Shown: one piece after another, positions 1 through 14,715 of the stretch | Layout: every line of letters starts with the position of its first letter | Numbering within the stretch: position 1 is the stretch's first letter | Source: Branchiostoma floridae | Taxonomy: Eukaryota; Chordata; Leptocardii; Amphioxiformes; Branchiostomatidae | DNA: 64,000 bases | Reading direction: 5' to 3' | Assembly (NCBI RefSeq): GCF_000003815.2 | Contig: NC_049993.1 | Span: 3,951,460-4,015,459, forward strand | Program-made: the position numbers and the translations under genes | Notes under the pieces: generated by a model | Told to the model about the DNA's origin: nothing | Seen by the model: only the letters and a program-made list of their open reading frames with translations | Database searches by the model: none

Positions 1-237
1 TCTTAATATTGTATGGTTTGTTTGTTTAGCATTTGCGTTTGTGTGATTCATTCATATACTTAACCAGCTTCAACATCTTAACTACTACGTCAACAGTATT
101 AATTACTATTGTCGGAATTTACTTTTCTTAAATTTATAGGGATGTTGAGCAAATGATTTATTATATCGTGCATTATATAAATTGGAGCTAATAATACCAC
201 AACTGTAACATATCACTATTTAACGGCACCGTTGTTT

Positions 238-488
238 TAGTGAGTGAGTGAGTGAGTCACTGAGTGAGTGAGTGAGTGAGTGAGCGAGCGAGTGAGTGAG
301 TGAATGAGTAAGTGAGTGAGTAAGTGGGTGAGTGAGAGTGAGTAAGTGGATGAGTGAGTGACTGAATGAGTGAGTCACTGAGTGAGTGAGAGGGTGAGTG
401 AATGAGTAAGTGAGTAAGTGAGTGATCGAGTGCGTGGGTGAGAGTGAGTGCGTGGGTGAGTGAGTGAGTGAGTGGGTGGTTGAGTGGT
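238..488. repeat. (GTGA)n tetranucleotide microsatellite
   Basis: About 250 bases made almost only of GTGA/GTGG/GCGA variants on the plus strand. Both strands stay open here only because the repeat lacks stops, so the His-Ser-Leu-Thr-rich minus-strand reading frames are not genes. The flanks (1-237 and 489-777) show no gene that I can recognise. The same TGAG unit forms the 3' tail of a LINE fragment at 61,313-61,330, so the tract may have been seeded by such an element. Confidence 0.9.
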
Positions 489-861
489 TTCCCAAAGCAC
501 TCCAATGGAGGCTCGAGACTTAATTGAGCTGCAGACATCAATGGGTATGTGTTCTGTGAAGTGATCTGAAGATACGGCGTGCGTTGGCGTTAAAAGAAGT
601 TTGAATAGCTTTTGAAGTTAAAACAATTTTTTATTGAAGAACTATAACCTTTCCCAGGCAATCTTCTTAGCAGCTTAAATGTCTCATAATGTAATATGAT
701 GTTAACATACTTAATAAGTCTGGACACGCCTTGATAGCCTGTCTTATTTTTCTTGTCCGGGCTGAAGCTGGTTTTACAGCCTGAAATCTGTCACTTTGAG
801 CACCAAATTATCAGTTGCTGAGTTTTATTCCCTTCAAAAGAAGAACATTTTAAGAAAAAAT

Positions 862-3800
862 ATGCAGACGGTGAATGAGAAAACTATCTGCGCTGTACCA
901 CGCCTTAACAACGCAGACTGTGAGCCAGAACCTGCGGACTGTGTTGGGACTCATGCCGAGGTGCCTCTCACTATGAACTCTGATCAGGATAGCAACCAGA
1001 CCGATGTTGCAGGGGCAGAAACTCCCATTTCAAATCTGTACGAAGACGCTATGAATGCTGAACAACGAGAAGGGGAAGATGTAGCTCAAGAAAGCTCAAC
1101 GTCGGTTTCAAGCATCTACGAAGACACAGCAAAGAAAGCGGCCGAACCAATGTCAGGGATTTACGTATGTGGAGATTCCGGGGTTTCGTCACGGCTTTAC
1201 GAGAACTCAGAAAAAACGAACAAATCTACTGACGGTAAGGAGTCAGACTCTGTGATTTACCAGGCAGACGGAGTGTTACCTGGTACCATACATGAATCTT
1301 CTCCAAATCAACCAGCAGGTAGGTTCTATAAATTTTGAAAGAGAAATAAATAAGTTAAATGAAGAAGATATTTTATGAAATTCTGAATAAGATGCCTTAT
1401 AAACTGATATCTTTCAAAAACAAACCAAGACAATATTTACAGAATGAGTGAAGGGGGTTAAAAAAAATAGCGTATCGGTGTCCACTTTACCCTAATTTAA
1501 CCCTAAACATTCAACATCTCTACGACTGAAATGACCGAACACAGGCCAAAACCTTTTTTGGGATCATTGTAAATTCTCTGTCAAATAACAGTCAATGCGT
1601 TTTATCACATTTAGATGTGCATCATTCCTGCCCGTTATTATGAATTATGCAAAAAGACCCTTTTTTGCACTGAAGGGAACAGCCGCTGCGACAATTAAAT
1701 TACAATGCTTCAAAAAAACACTACCAGGATCCACTAAATAATGACTTTACATACAATCACCCCTGGGTCCAAAATTGAATTTCCAAAATTCAAATCCAAA
1801 ATTCACCCTGCGAGAACGGACCGTTTTAGTGGTCTGCTTTAACGAATAAACTTACAATTTAACGAATAAACTTACAATTCATTTGTAAGGTTAAATGTAG
1901 AGAATAATGAAACCGCACGCATCGCTTCTACCCGCATTACAGTAAGCTATCCCCATGACCCGTATTGACCTCGCGAGCGCCATGCTGAAATTTCGGGCCG
2001 TCAAAACACAAGCCGAAAAGGCCATCTTCTACCGTGATTTCCCGACAATTATCATTGAAAATCGATGTTGCTACACTTTTGAAAATGACGTGGTCGTCTT
2101 CGGCAATATTTTTATCGCATGCGTTTTGTTGTCGTTCTTATTTTCACCTTTGTGGTTTGGAGAATGTCCCTACTCGACCGGCTGACTCCCCTAGCGTACT
2201 GTATTTACTCTATTTGACCAATTTCTACAATTAGACCACCAAACCACGAAGCCTGGTAGAGGCTAGGATAGTTGACTTGTTTCTGATATATTCATACAGA
2301 GACCCGTTTTTAATTGTATTAGTCCGCAACTGTCATGATATGGTAATTAATAATGAAAAAACGTTTTTTGTGAATATTGTAATTCATTGAATTTGTTTTT
2401 CTGCATACTATAACATCTATTATCATAATACCGGTACGTTTACGACGATTTCTCTAGCCATATTGATTTGACAAATTGTCAACGCATCATTTTCTCCAGT
2501 TACATGTTGCTGTTATAGGGTACCCTTGCCACTTCTTCTGTGTAACTTTTCTGCCACTCTTGTCCTGCTAAAAGCGTAATATTGTAATTGTAACACGCCG
2601 CGGAATTACACGGCGAACGGGCGCGTGGTTGGGAGGGGGTACAAAATACCGGTAGGAAGAAACACGGCACAATTAACTGCCGCTATGTACATTTATACAT
2701 CCTCTGATGTTCCTTCCTTTTCTGTCAGTAAATGCATAAAACATAAACCTGCATGAGCATACAAAATGTCATGAGAAAACGGAAGTATACTGCCAAGAAT
2801 TTTCATTTAACTTCTGTCCGTCACAACCGCTATGACGTAACACTTCACTGCTAGCGTAGATATAAAAATGGCGGGAAAATGGCTGCGTACGTTCAATTTT
2901 GCCCATTCAGTCGTAGATCCGGGCTATTATGCAACGGTTCTTCACACTTTTACATGAGTTGTAGGTCACCAACAGAAATTCAAGATTGTTGTTGAATCAT
3001 GTTCGTCTTGTGCCGTGAGCATGTGTAGTTATGATCTATATAAATTTGGCAATGAATGTGACAGTGTGTTCGTCCCACGACGAGCTGCCTACCCCGAAAT
3101 TTAAAAAAAAGTATACTGAAAACTTTTGGCCTTGTTGTCTTCGAATGCATTGTTATCGATGCTTTGTAAATGGTGTATTGGACACCTAGATGTCTGAAGT
3201 GTGCACAGCTCAGAAATAACTATTGTTGCATGTGTAGATCTCTTTAAGTTCCAGTATTTTTAATCTACCGGTATAAGTCTTACTACCGGTATTATGCCAA
3301 TGCATGTTAGTAGTTTGTAAATTACGGCACAATTCAGTTTTTACTGCAATGCAGTTTGTCTATGTTTTTGTTAATAAACCAATTACTACTTCTACTACTA
3401 CTACTTCTGTTGCTGATTCAAAAAGAAAACCAATAATACTCATACAAGTAAGTTTATTACACCATCAGAGCTTCATGCAGCAAAAAAATGGTTTGAGTCA
3501 TTCTTAACTGTATGTATGTCTTTGAACCTGTAACTAATTGATGGAAAGAATTTGACTGAACTATCAAGGAGGATCTCGATAATGAAAACTAATCTATAAT
3601 CCGTTCTAGGAACAATGAATCAAGATTCCTCAGAAGATTCCAAGAATGACACGGACACTCTTCGCCCAGATGGCCAGGAGAAAAGATCAAAGGGCCACCG
3701 ACACGCATGCGCAGTTGTAAAAGAGGGCATGGACACCCCTGCATATGAGAGCGTGACTGAAGGAGGAAGTCAAGGTTCCTTTGTTTATCAAAATTTCCAT

Positions 3801-6800
3801 AGTGACCTAATGCTATCACTGATTCATTTTTACAATTAATATTACGATAGCCAGATTTCTATCACATCGGTATCTTGTGTAGTGCTGATTTTGTTTCAAA
3901 CTTTTGGTACAATCAGAAATATCTAAAATCATTGTGAATTACTCTCAGTTAGTATACCTTAATCAATATGTGTATCTACTTTATTTGCATATCTTGAATA
4001 TATTTAATCTCTGTTAGGATCCGTGATATTTCTTTTCAATTTGATATTGCAAAACAATCTTTTCTGAAATTCCATACATGCAAGATAAACGGTAAACGGG
4101 TCTCCATAACAACGTATTGACTCAGCCAAAAATAGAAACTGATGTATTATCATGAAAGCTCATCTGTGTTGACGTAGTACATAATGAAGATTTTCCACTG
4201 TCTTACAACACCAAAATTTGCTTACCTCGAATTTTCAGTCGCACTTCCGTCGACCTTCTTCAGGAATGATGATTACGTGACTTAGAGACTTAGTTGCTCT
4301 GATCACGTGACTTAGAGACACGTGATTCGAGTAACGAATCAAAAATGACTGGCAAGCGATGTCGGCCCCCCATCTCTGTTGAGTGTGCCCTTATGTATAT
4401 GGCCTCCTTTACCCCCCTCGCAAAGTAATCCGGTTTGAAATTGATGTAATTAGTTAATATCAAACAAGCTATTGTCACTCTGATACTGTCTTAGAAATTC
4501 ATTTTTAATATGTAAAATTTTATTCGAAATGTAGTGTTGTCTGTATAATCATAATGTCATGAATTCAAAAGTTATGTAACATATGTCCTGCTTGTCTAGC
4601 TTCATTTATTCTGTATTTTCCAGAATATTTGCGCTGCTATATATCAGTTATTTAAAATGTTAGATGACCAGTTTTCAGAAAATCATCTTAAAGAGATATT
4701 TCGAAAGTAAAATGACGCTACAAAGGCTGATCAGGTTCCACAGTGTGTTCAATAAAAGCCAATTCAACTCATTTGATAACATGGTTTAACATCAGATTCT
4801 GATAAGGACTGGCTGTAATTTGACGTGTGTTACGTATATTTTATATATGTCTGCGTATTTAATCGAGATCGACTTATCTTGATGGAACATTCAATTATAA
4901 TTGTTGACTTCAAATGAATAAAATAGGTTTTTCAACATTTTCGTTCTAACTAGGTAAAGGTGAGGTTGAGGTGGACCATCACTATGAGGACATAGACGCT
5001 ACAACAATAATTGGGAAAGAGAGAGGTGCTAACAGCCTCCTAAGAAGTGAAAAGATCACTAAAAGTCAATCGTCTGTCAACGACGAGCCACAGGGGGCAC
5101 CAGGAGAAGGTAGGTAAAGTTTTGTTGTAATGCGAATTAACCCTATTAAGACCGGGCCCTTTTTTGGTCAAATGAAACTCAATGTCATATAACTTCTAAA
5201 TGGTTGACAATATGACCACTAAATGTTTAAGGAATTATATAAAAGGGAAATATAAGCGTTGTAAGAAAGTTTAATACATTAAAACGTAATATGACGTCAT
5301 CTATGTGATTGAATTGGCCGGAATCATTAAAGAAGGATATTCCCATAAAACTTCAAGGCATGAAAAAACGTGTAGATAGAAACTAGTTAGGATAACAGAA
5401 TTATAAATTTTGCTACGACTTCTGTTTTTACTTAGGTCAAAATGACGTCAAAAATGACGTCATAAATATTAAATTATATCGGTTGTGTTCTGCCAGCTTG
5501 GAAATGCCAACTTAAATTTCCGCTATAAGATATTTTTAGAAACAATCCCCAAATACATCTAAAATAGACAAAAGCTTTCATTTCAACGTTTTTTAATGAA
5601 AATAGTAGGTAGTTACTTATGTTCAGGGATAATAAGCTAACTATACTTGATATGATGATCTATCCCGCTATCTTGGATTTTGGCCGATGACAATAGTAGA
5701 TTTCCATAATTTCTGCTTGTCGAATTATGAAAGATATACCACATTGCATGGGATGTTATTATTGTAATAAAATAGCAATTATGTGAAAAAAATAGTGTTA
5801 ACCCTATTCAGACCGGGCTTGTTTGGTCATCCCTGGACCGGGGGGGGGGGGGGGGGGGGTTGAGGCCCTCCACTTCTAAGTCCTCTAACTCTTGAACGAC
5901 GTGTCGTAGGGCCACCAAATTTTTAGGACATGACATCGATATAATATCTAACAATTATATGACGTTTGAAGTTACGTTGACGTAAGATGATGTAATTATG
6001 ACGTCATCAATTTGATTATATTGGCCGGACCCATGAGAAAAGGGTATTCTCAGACAACTTCAAGTTATACTACAAAAATGTAACAACAAGTGCAGATAAC
6101 ATAATAATAATGTTTATTACGACTTGTAGTGCCAATAGCAACATCGATGACGTCATAATGACGTCATAAAATGACGTCATGCACATCTAAGATACGAGTT
6201 AGGCTCCGCCATATTATATCCACTACCTTGAATTTTTAAAACTACTTTTTTTGCAACAAATAATCACAAAAGGGCAGTGGAAATAGACTAAATTCATTCA
6301 TTTACATGGTTTTTGATGAAAAAATACCAGGTAATTACAAATTTTAAGGGATAATTAGCTTGTTATTCTTGATCTGGCCATACGGTCCGCCATCTTGGAT
6401 TTTGGGCTGATGACGTCATAAAATTAGCATAATTTATGCATATATAATTATGAAAGATATGCTAAATAATATAACATTTATCTATGTAACAAAATAGCAG
6501 TAATATAGCAAATAAATGTGAAATGAAAAATATATTGTTAGAACCAAAAAATAGTGATTTTTGGCAAAACTGCCTGTCAGCAAACGGTTGCCATGGCAAC
6601 ACGAAAAAATGGAAAATTTGTCAAACTTCGTAAAATTGTTGCCAACAATATTTTAGGAAAACTCACTGGATTTGGTGGCTTTAGCGTAAGGCGGTCTGGC
6701 GTTATAGGACATCGAAGTTGGCGCAGGCCTCAAAAGCCCCCCCCCCCGGTCTGAATAGGGTTAAGACCGAAAATAAGTGATTTTCGTCAGAAATACCTGT

Positions 6801-9800
6801 CAACAACCGGTTGACATGGCACAAGAAAAAATGGCAGCGGAGCAGAGTAGATATTTTTAAAAAAAAAGAATAAGCACTGCTTTCACTGCTGTTCCAAACA
6901 TGGTCTGCCTTCCCTCGTCCCGGGTTATGGCTCAAAAACTCCGACCAACTGTTTGCCAGTGATGAATGATAACATTTAATCAGTCTTATTTTTGGTGGGG
7001 GTTCTTCCAGGAGCTATCAGCGAGAGAATCAGTTTAAGAAGGATTTTTGTCACTACCTTTGCTCGACTGGTCTGTGTGCTCGTCACTGGCACCGCTGCTG
7101 TGGTCATGTGTGTGATGGCCTTGAGAGTGGTCAGCATTGAGACGCCGACAATCACCAAAAATCAGGTTGGTAAGACTTCAAGCACGATATAACCTTATAA
7201 AATAAATTTAGCCACTTAATCTGCATAAAGCCGAATTTACGTTAATGCAGAATGGAAAATAGTTACAATAGGCAAGTTAACAGGATTTCTGGTATTTCAC
7301 CCTAGAAAATAGCAAGTAGTAATGACATCCCTGTGAAAATAAGCTGATTATGCTTTTCAACAAATTATTGTCGGCCATCTTGGATTTTGACCAATTACAT
7401 CATCATATTAGCATAAACTATGAATGTTTAGTTTCAAACGTTTAAGATATGTTACATATTTAATACATTTGAAAACAAGTCTAGTTCCTGTTACAGTATT
7501 ATTCGTTTCTTTTTTAATTCTTGCCAACAATATTTTAGGAACAGTCACCAAGTTTGGTTGTTCTAGCACAGGCTCGTTTTGCCAGAACCCCGCCACTCCC
7601 GGAACAACATTGCATTTCGTAGGACCTATGCGATCTAAAACACTCAAGATGGTTCTGTAGGGTTGAATTAAAAAGGAGTAGAAAAAATTCACTGTAGTAA
7701 TATTAGAGAGTACTTAATTTGTGCATTACCCATCATTTTAAGAAATTATTTCTTACTCTTATTTCTAGAAATTCGGGTTTTGATCTAGCAAGATCGATAT
7801 CTTGTAACGTTTTAAAAAATTAGAATCTTACTTCGAAAAATCATTTTAATTGGTTATTTACATATTGTACAAATAATCATTTGTTTGTAATAATTCCATC
7901 TTTCTTAAATCCAGAAATATCATAGGAATCATGAAATGTTATATATGTATGAATGGTATCATTGGATAAAACAGAACAGTAGATTATTGTTTAGTCTGCG
8001 TTGTATATTATTAACATAATGTTTGGTGTCTCCCTTGTTAAGGACACGGTCGTCACTACCGAATCTCCACTATCTTCGACTCTGCATCACATGATTACAT
8101 TCTCTGGCGACATTACTGCAGTCACTTACATCGCTGCAGCCGCTAACATCACTGCAGTCACTGACATCACTGCAGCCGCTAACATCACTGCAGCCTCTGC
8201 AGCCACTAACATCACAGCAGACACTGTGAATTTAACGGAATCTCCCAGCACCATACCAACAGAGTGGAGTCAATCTTGCTGTAAGGGTTAATAGACTAGT
8301 CTGGACTGTTATCTAGTGGCAGTAGTTGCCATATCCTATACATAATATCAGTATTTTTAAATCCGTAAAACCGTGTATTTGCTATGACCTACCATCTTTT
8401 ATCTTATACAATGTGAAGCGATAGATATACTCAATGTGCAATCATGCTGCAATGAAATACCTTTCTATTTTATTCTAGTTTCTTTGATAAAAGTGGTACC
8501 TCGTGTCTTGTGATCTTCAGATTGCCACTTCTTTGGGGCGAAATAAATGCTTGATCACCGTTTTTCAGTTCCAGGAACGTACAGTGACTGTGCCGAGATT
8601 TACGAAGGAGGGTGCAAAACAAGCGGTGTTTACAACATCACCCTAAGGAACGATACACTTGTGGATGTCTACTGCGAAATGGATGCTAACGGTGAGGGCC
8701 ATTGCTCAATGCATTAAAAATGTTCCAAATGTGTTAAACCTACATTTGTGCCTGTTTAATCTAAATAGGTTTGCATGAATGCAAATTTCGACCAAGTCAT
8801 GTAGTTTGAGACACTGCTTACCTAACAATAAGAACGAGCTCTATTTTTATGTCAGCATATGTTTATTTTGACAACATTATCATAAATTGTTGTATGTGTT
8901 TACTAGGAGGATGGACTGTCATTCAGCGTCGAATTGACGGATCGGTTCCGTTCAACGGTACCTGGGCGGACTACAGACGTGGTTTCGGGGACAAGACCGG
9001 TGAATACTGGCTGGGCAATGACAACCTCCATCTACTGACCAACCAGAAGAACTACAGTCTCCGGATGGACCGGATGTCGAGGGGATCGGGAACATATCTC
9101 TCAGTTACATGCAGTCATGGGTACTTCAAGTAAGTGTTGTTTTTTTTATGATGGATGCAAACCTACTTTTATCTCAATCATTTTCAAATTAACATTCTAT
9201 CAATCACATTATGCAAAAACAATATCTATTTTAAAACAAGGATTTGAAACTGATTAGGCTCATACAACGTCTTAGCTGTTGTGCGAAAACAAAGTTTTGA
9301 ACGGTACCGTATTTGTTTTCGTGTTTGCTATCTAGCTTGTTTTTCTATGTCTAACAATGTTTTCTTTAAAAAATTGAAACTTGGCAGTCAATATACAAAG
9401 TTACTTACTGTCATCTGATTTCTACAAGACCATTGTTATTGTGGCCATACGGGTAGAGATCCCCGACATAATATAATCCCTTTATGATGTCGGTAGGATG
9501 TAAAGAGTCAACTTAGCTACTATTACCCTGACAGAAGGTATTCTTACACCGCAGGGTTTCCGATGAGAAGAATGCCTACAGACTGGATGTAGGTCGACCC
9601 CAGGTACAAGGTAACCCCTGTGATATTATGATTTACGCTCATTCTGGATACGCGTTTAGTACCGTGGACAGGGACAACGATCTCGTCAAAACAATTAGCT
9701 GTGCTAAGTGCTATGGAGGTGGCTGGTGGTATCTCCCTAATTGTGGTCCCTTGGCACATTTTAATCAACCGTGGGCAAGCTGTAATAGCAAACACGAAAC

Positions 9801-9852
9801 GTTTACGGTCAATCCGAAATCTTTGATGTTGAAGCCATATCTGCCTGGATGA
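862..9852 (+). CDS. Type II membrane fibrinogen-related (FReD) receptor-like protein, 8 coding exons
   Basis: Exons that splice in frame are 862-1318, 3610-3801 (alternative donor at 3774), 4954-5109, 7011-7165, 8043-8280, 8569-8691, 8907-9129 and 9555-9852, giving about 604 or 613 aa. The N-terminal ~260 residues have no signal peptide and carry (L/I)-Y motifs at about Tyr 60, 86, 101, 113 and 133, then AYESV and HYEDI. Exon 4 encodes basic residues followed by the single membrane span ([15 protein letters not shown]). This order predicts an intracellular N terminus. Exon 5 is a Thr/Ala stalk with NIT sequons. Exons 6-8 are a full fibrinogen C-terminal domain ([39 protein letters not shown]). 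Known family members such as FIBCD1, ficolins and invertebrate FREPs bind acetylated glycans; that role here is inferred. An upstream non-coding exon is possible (acceptor at 777). A start at 862 is the first in-frame ATG. Confidence 0.85.
1319..3609 (+). other. Intron 1 of the FReD gene
   Basis: No exon is needed here to keep frame, since phase 1 is preserved from 1318 to 3610. It holds one perfect 20-bp tandem duplication (1841-1860 and 1861-1880). Short open frames at 1955-2234 and 3304-3507 have no domain and no conserved splice context. I see no gene in it. Confidence 0.6.
3802..4953 (+). other. Intron 2 of the FReD gene
   Basis: AT-rich intron between the phase-1 exons 2 and 3. Around 4200-4390 there is a CACGTGA-rich block that resembles repeat-like sequence also hinted at near 24,540-24,690 (both contain CCAAAATT..., AATTTTC and GTGACTTAG/GTGACTCAG-type stretches). 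The match is weak. No coding signal. Confidence 0.4.
5141..6900. mobile_element. Nested TTAA-flanked (piggyBac-type) non-autonomous elements in FReD intron 3
   Basis: The inner element runs 5802-6760. It has 16-bp terminal inverted repeats, CCCTATTCAGACCGGG at 5802-5817 and its exact reverse complement at 6745-6760, each flanked by TTAA (5798-5801 and 6761-6764). TTAA duplication plus a CCC start is typical of piggyBac elements. A second left end, TTAA plus CCCTATTAAGACCGGG, lies at 5137-5156. Sequence after 6765 repeats that at about 6550-6620, so an older related element (about 5141 to 6850-6900) was interrupted by the inner one. There is no transposase frame. Long G (about 5840) and C (about 6738) homopolymers sit just inside the ends. 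Confidence 0.75.
7240..7645. mobile_element. Degraded third copy of the same MITE family in FReD intron 4
   Basis: Shares ordered blocks with the intron 3 element: GGCCATCTTGGATTTTG near 7372 (compare about 5670 and 6390), the TAGCATAA stretch, and GCCAACAATATTTTAGGAA near 7522 (compare about 6640). No clean terminal repeats were found, so the ends are approximate. Open frames inside it (7408-7692) are repeat sequence, not genes. Confidence 0.55.
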
Positions 9853-12800
9853 TACGATTGATACCTTCTGCTGTCAATTGTGGTGTGATTTATTCTTTAG
9901 TGCTAAGACCACGTTAATTCGATTATGTGTTTTTTTCTTAGAGCTCGGTAAGACTGATGCGATCGTGTGAATTAAAACAGAATTTATTATGAAATCTAAG
10001 TGGCAAGGAAGGTTGAAAACATTATTAATTACACAAAATATAGTATGTGCAATAGATCCCTTATGTTCATCTCATTCTTAGTCTTTGAATTGAATTGTCA
10101 CTCTACAATAGTATCCGTTTTTTTTTTCATTTCTATTCAATTTATGGCATTTATTTCCTGATTTTGCAGCTGCTTTGTACGATTTGTAAGTTTAAGATTA
10201 TGGTTTTTAATTCTTTTAAAGCACCATAGCTCTGTTACGGCGGCATTGAGTCACTTTTAATGAAATTCAGCACCAGACTCTATAAACAAAGAAACAATGC
10301 ATATTTTGAAATACACGTCAATAGTAACAGTGTTAGACAACGACGTAGAACACCTGTTTTGAGATGAATAAATAAATGAACGTCAATGACATTAGGTCTT
10401 GAATGTGTACTGGAGACATAATCACAATGTTAGCATCATTTCATTTACTTTCGTGTATCTATAAATATGATGATAATGATGATCGATAGAAGAGTCACTT
10501 TGTATATGCAGTGTAGATCACTCAAGAAGAATTTCACTATTACCTTCGTCAAGAAGTTTATGCTTTCAGTTATGCAAGTTATGTTGTTTTATATAGGTCA
10601 AAAGCATAACTAGAGAACCTATGGATGGATTTTCACGATATTTCCCGAGTAGCGGGAGGAGAGGGTAAAACTGGTTAGGGCAATCCGCACGTGATGATGA
10701 TGATGATGATGTAGAAACGAAGGATAAGTTTAAAAAATGGTTTACCTTGCATCTACTGGCATTTTTGTCGGTACTGCAGGGGGCCGTAGATTTTGTGTGT
10801 TTCATAACGCGAGAAGCTGTTACTAGATTATAATGAAATTTGGTAGGAGAGTAGCCTTATAGGAAGGAAAGTCAAGTTTTAAAATGGTTTACCTGTCGTT
10901 TTTACGTCGGTACTACAGCAAGCTGTGTATGTATGCATGCGCGTGACTCTGTTAGCAAAATGAAGAAATAATGATCCCATAATAGTGTTGTACTGATACT
11001 AGTGACATTAGTAGTAGAATGGTAAATGACTTCTCTATAACGACAGCCAAGTGTCGGTCCGAGGACCCAATTGCCAAGCTTGTTGATATAAACAAGGACA
11101 TAAAATATCATCAAAGAGTTCGAGACATCCAATGTTAAGAATTTAATTACGTCATCAACTAATTATATGATTTTCAGTGTCATTTGGAAACACCATAAAG
11201 AATTTGAAAGAAGGATGGAAGGAATGAAAATGAAAGAAAGACAAGAAAGGATAATATTCCATGGGCCAGAGGACATCTGTACCATTTGAGTTGCCAAATT
11301 CAGATAAAAAAGGGCAGCTCTTCTATAGTGTACATGAAACGTGCTACACCCTAAATGGGTAAGCAGGCAAAAACATGATGACCTTTCACCCACACTACCA
11401 GTCACCTTTCACCCCTTGCTGCTCCTGACAACAGAGAAAACAGCAACAGGCAAACGCTTTAGGAGGATTGTCTGGAGGTTGATAACACTGCAAGCAGGTA
11501 AGACCAAAAAATACATAAAAATGACTGCATTATTATGAACCATAAGAGGTATAGGTCATTTCTGTGGTTGGTAGGTAGTGCGAATTGAAAGACTTTTTGG
11601 GATAACAAAATTGGGTGTGGCATATTTTTATACCTTCACGGATGGGAAATATGTTCTGGCTCGGCCGGTTTACCTTCTTCCTTCTTCTCCAAAGAAATAA
11701 GGGAAATGACCTGGACCGGACTACTATGCTTCGGTTTATTGATACTGGGGGGTGTAGCAGACACCTTGTGGTGTTCGGTTACATGTAGCAAGTGTCAGGA
11801 CAGAGCTCGAGGGGCTAACGTTAGATTATGAATGTGTTAATGTAAGACTTGGGTCATATAACGGCAGCTCATATCAATCCGTCAGCATTTTAATCCGTCA
11901 ATTTTCAGACCCAATCTGTCAGCTTGTAAAGAATCTAGCTCAGGTAATTCTTTCTTAGTACTTTACAAAAAAAAACAGTATTGTACACAGGGGACGTTAT
12001 TGTTTATTGAAATGTAAAGAGTTTTGATAGTCTGTGTGCGGCCATGTTTGGCACCAAATGATTGATGTACAAAACACTTCTTTACTGTCATTTGCGTACC
12101 AAAGAACGGATCAAAAGTTCTAAAGAATGTCATAACCGTGTAGTGGAACAGTAGAAAAGATTTATAGCTAGTTGATGTGTTTAGGGCCATGTGTTGATCG
12201 CGGCTATCAACAGTTTGCCAGCGTGTCTACCTTGAAATTTTATCACCTCTGATGACATTGTATTAGTGTCAGCTGAATAACATGCAATTGTTGTGAAGAT
12301 AAAAACCATTAATAAGCAGCCTTGCTACATTATTGTGACGCATTAATAGTCCGCTGGGAGTAGAATCCCATGGGACTTGCTACCAGTTACCCTATCTTAG
12401 AAGTGTTTTTTTTTTCGAGAGGGCATAGGAACTGGCAGACTAGTACACGTGTAGTAATGACCGAGGAAACAGTGTAGACAATACACGCAACAGTTCCGTT
12501 GAAATTTCAAAAGCCCGCTTGTTCATTCATCGTCCAGTGCTGAATATGCTGGAAAGTGACGGATAAATACGAGTTGCCGTTATTACGTCATTTGGACAGT
12601 CTATTGTAATATGGATGCCACTCAAGTTTATGAGGGTAATTTGCTATGAGCAATCAAAAAGGCTCTGATCTAAAATGACTGAGAAATCCAATATAAATTT
12701 TGTGACGATAGAAAAAAATCGCTATTTAGGAATGAATTAACTAGCATAACGTGTTAATATATCTATTTCTGTCACTCTATGGGTTGAGTTTATTTTCGGG

Positions 12801-13292
12801 AAAGGTGGGCTTAAATGCAGTAGGATGGGCTTCCTCAGCGGAACCCTTTCTGGGCCCCTAAGGGTATGCATGGGGGTTTGGCCTGTCGTGGAACTGAGCT
12901 AGACAGAATGTCACAGCTCGAGCGATTGTTGAGGGATGGTTGTGTGTTTGTAGGGGGAGGGGTGCAATACAAAAATTAGCATCCATCTTCCGGAAAAGCC
13001 CTAATTATTATCTGGCCAAACACATTGGTGACAAAAACCAAACATAGTTAGGCTAGACCGTGTGTAATTTTTATTTCCTTGCAGATTTTATCATTTTAAC
13101 GTAAATTCTCACTTCCTGTCACTCATATAATTGCAGGAACACATTTGTCAAATAGAAAAGAAAATGAATAATTTGTTATGCCAGACCTTTAAAGACAACA
13201 TTATTTATTTGCATGCAAATCTATTTTCTATTTAGTTTTAATTGATGTATTAATCTTTTTTTTTTTTTAATTTTTGGTCCATTAGTATCGCC
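9853..13292. other. FReD 3' region and intergenic spacer
   Basis: Two overlapping AATAAA signals at 10,368-10,377 could end the FReD transcript about 510 bp after its stop. A short (GAT)n tract lies near 10,693-10,713. A stretch ending CTGCAAGCAG|GTAAGA near 11,497 looks like a splice donor and could be a 5' exon of the downstream finger gene, but nothing else supports it. I see no coding region. Confidence 0.5.

Positions 13293-14715
<1,423 letters not shown>

Noticed and set aside
220-541. Two minus-strand reading frames rich in HSLTHS repeats
   Set aside because: They are a by-product of the (GTGA)n microsatellite, which lacks stops.
1955-2234. Small plus-strand frames in the FReD first intron
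   Set aside because: No domain, no splice logic, and the gene's frame closes without them.
5835-5862. G homopolymer as a regulatory G-quadruplex
   Set aside because: It lies just inside the MITE end opposite a C run near 6738 and may be slippage or assembly noise; not enough to claim function.
6702-7158. Minus-strand frames over FReD intron 3/exon 4
   Set aside because: Antisense shadows of the membrane-span exon and of the MITE end.
7408-7692. Overlapping frames on both strands
   Set aside because: They lie in a degraded copy of the MITE family.
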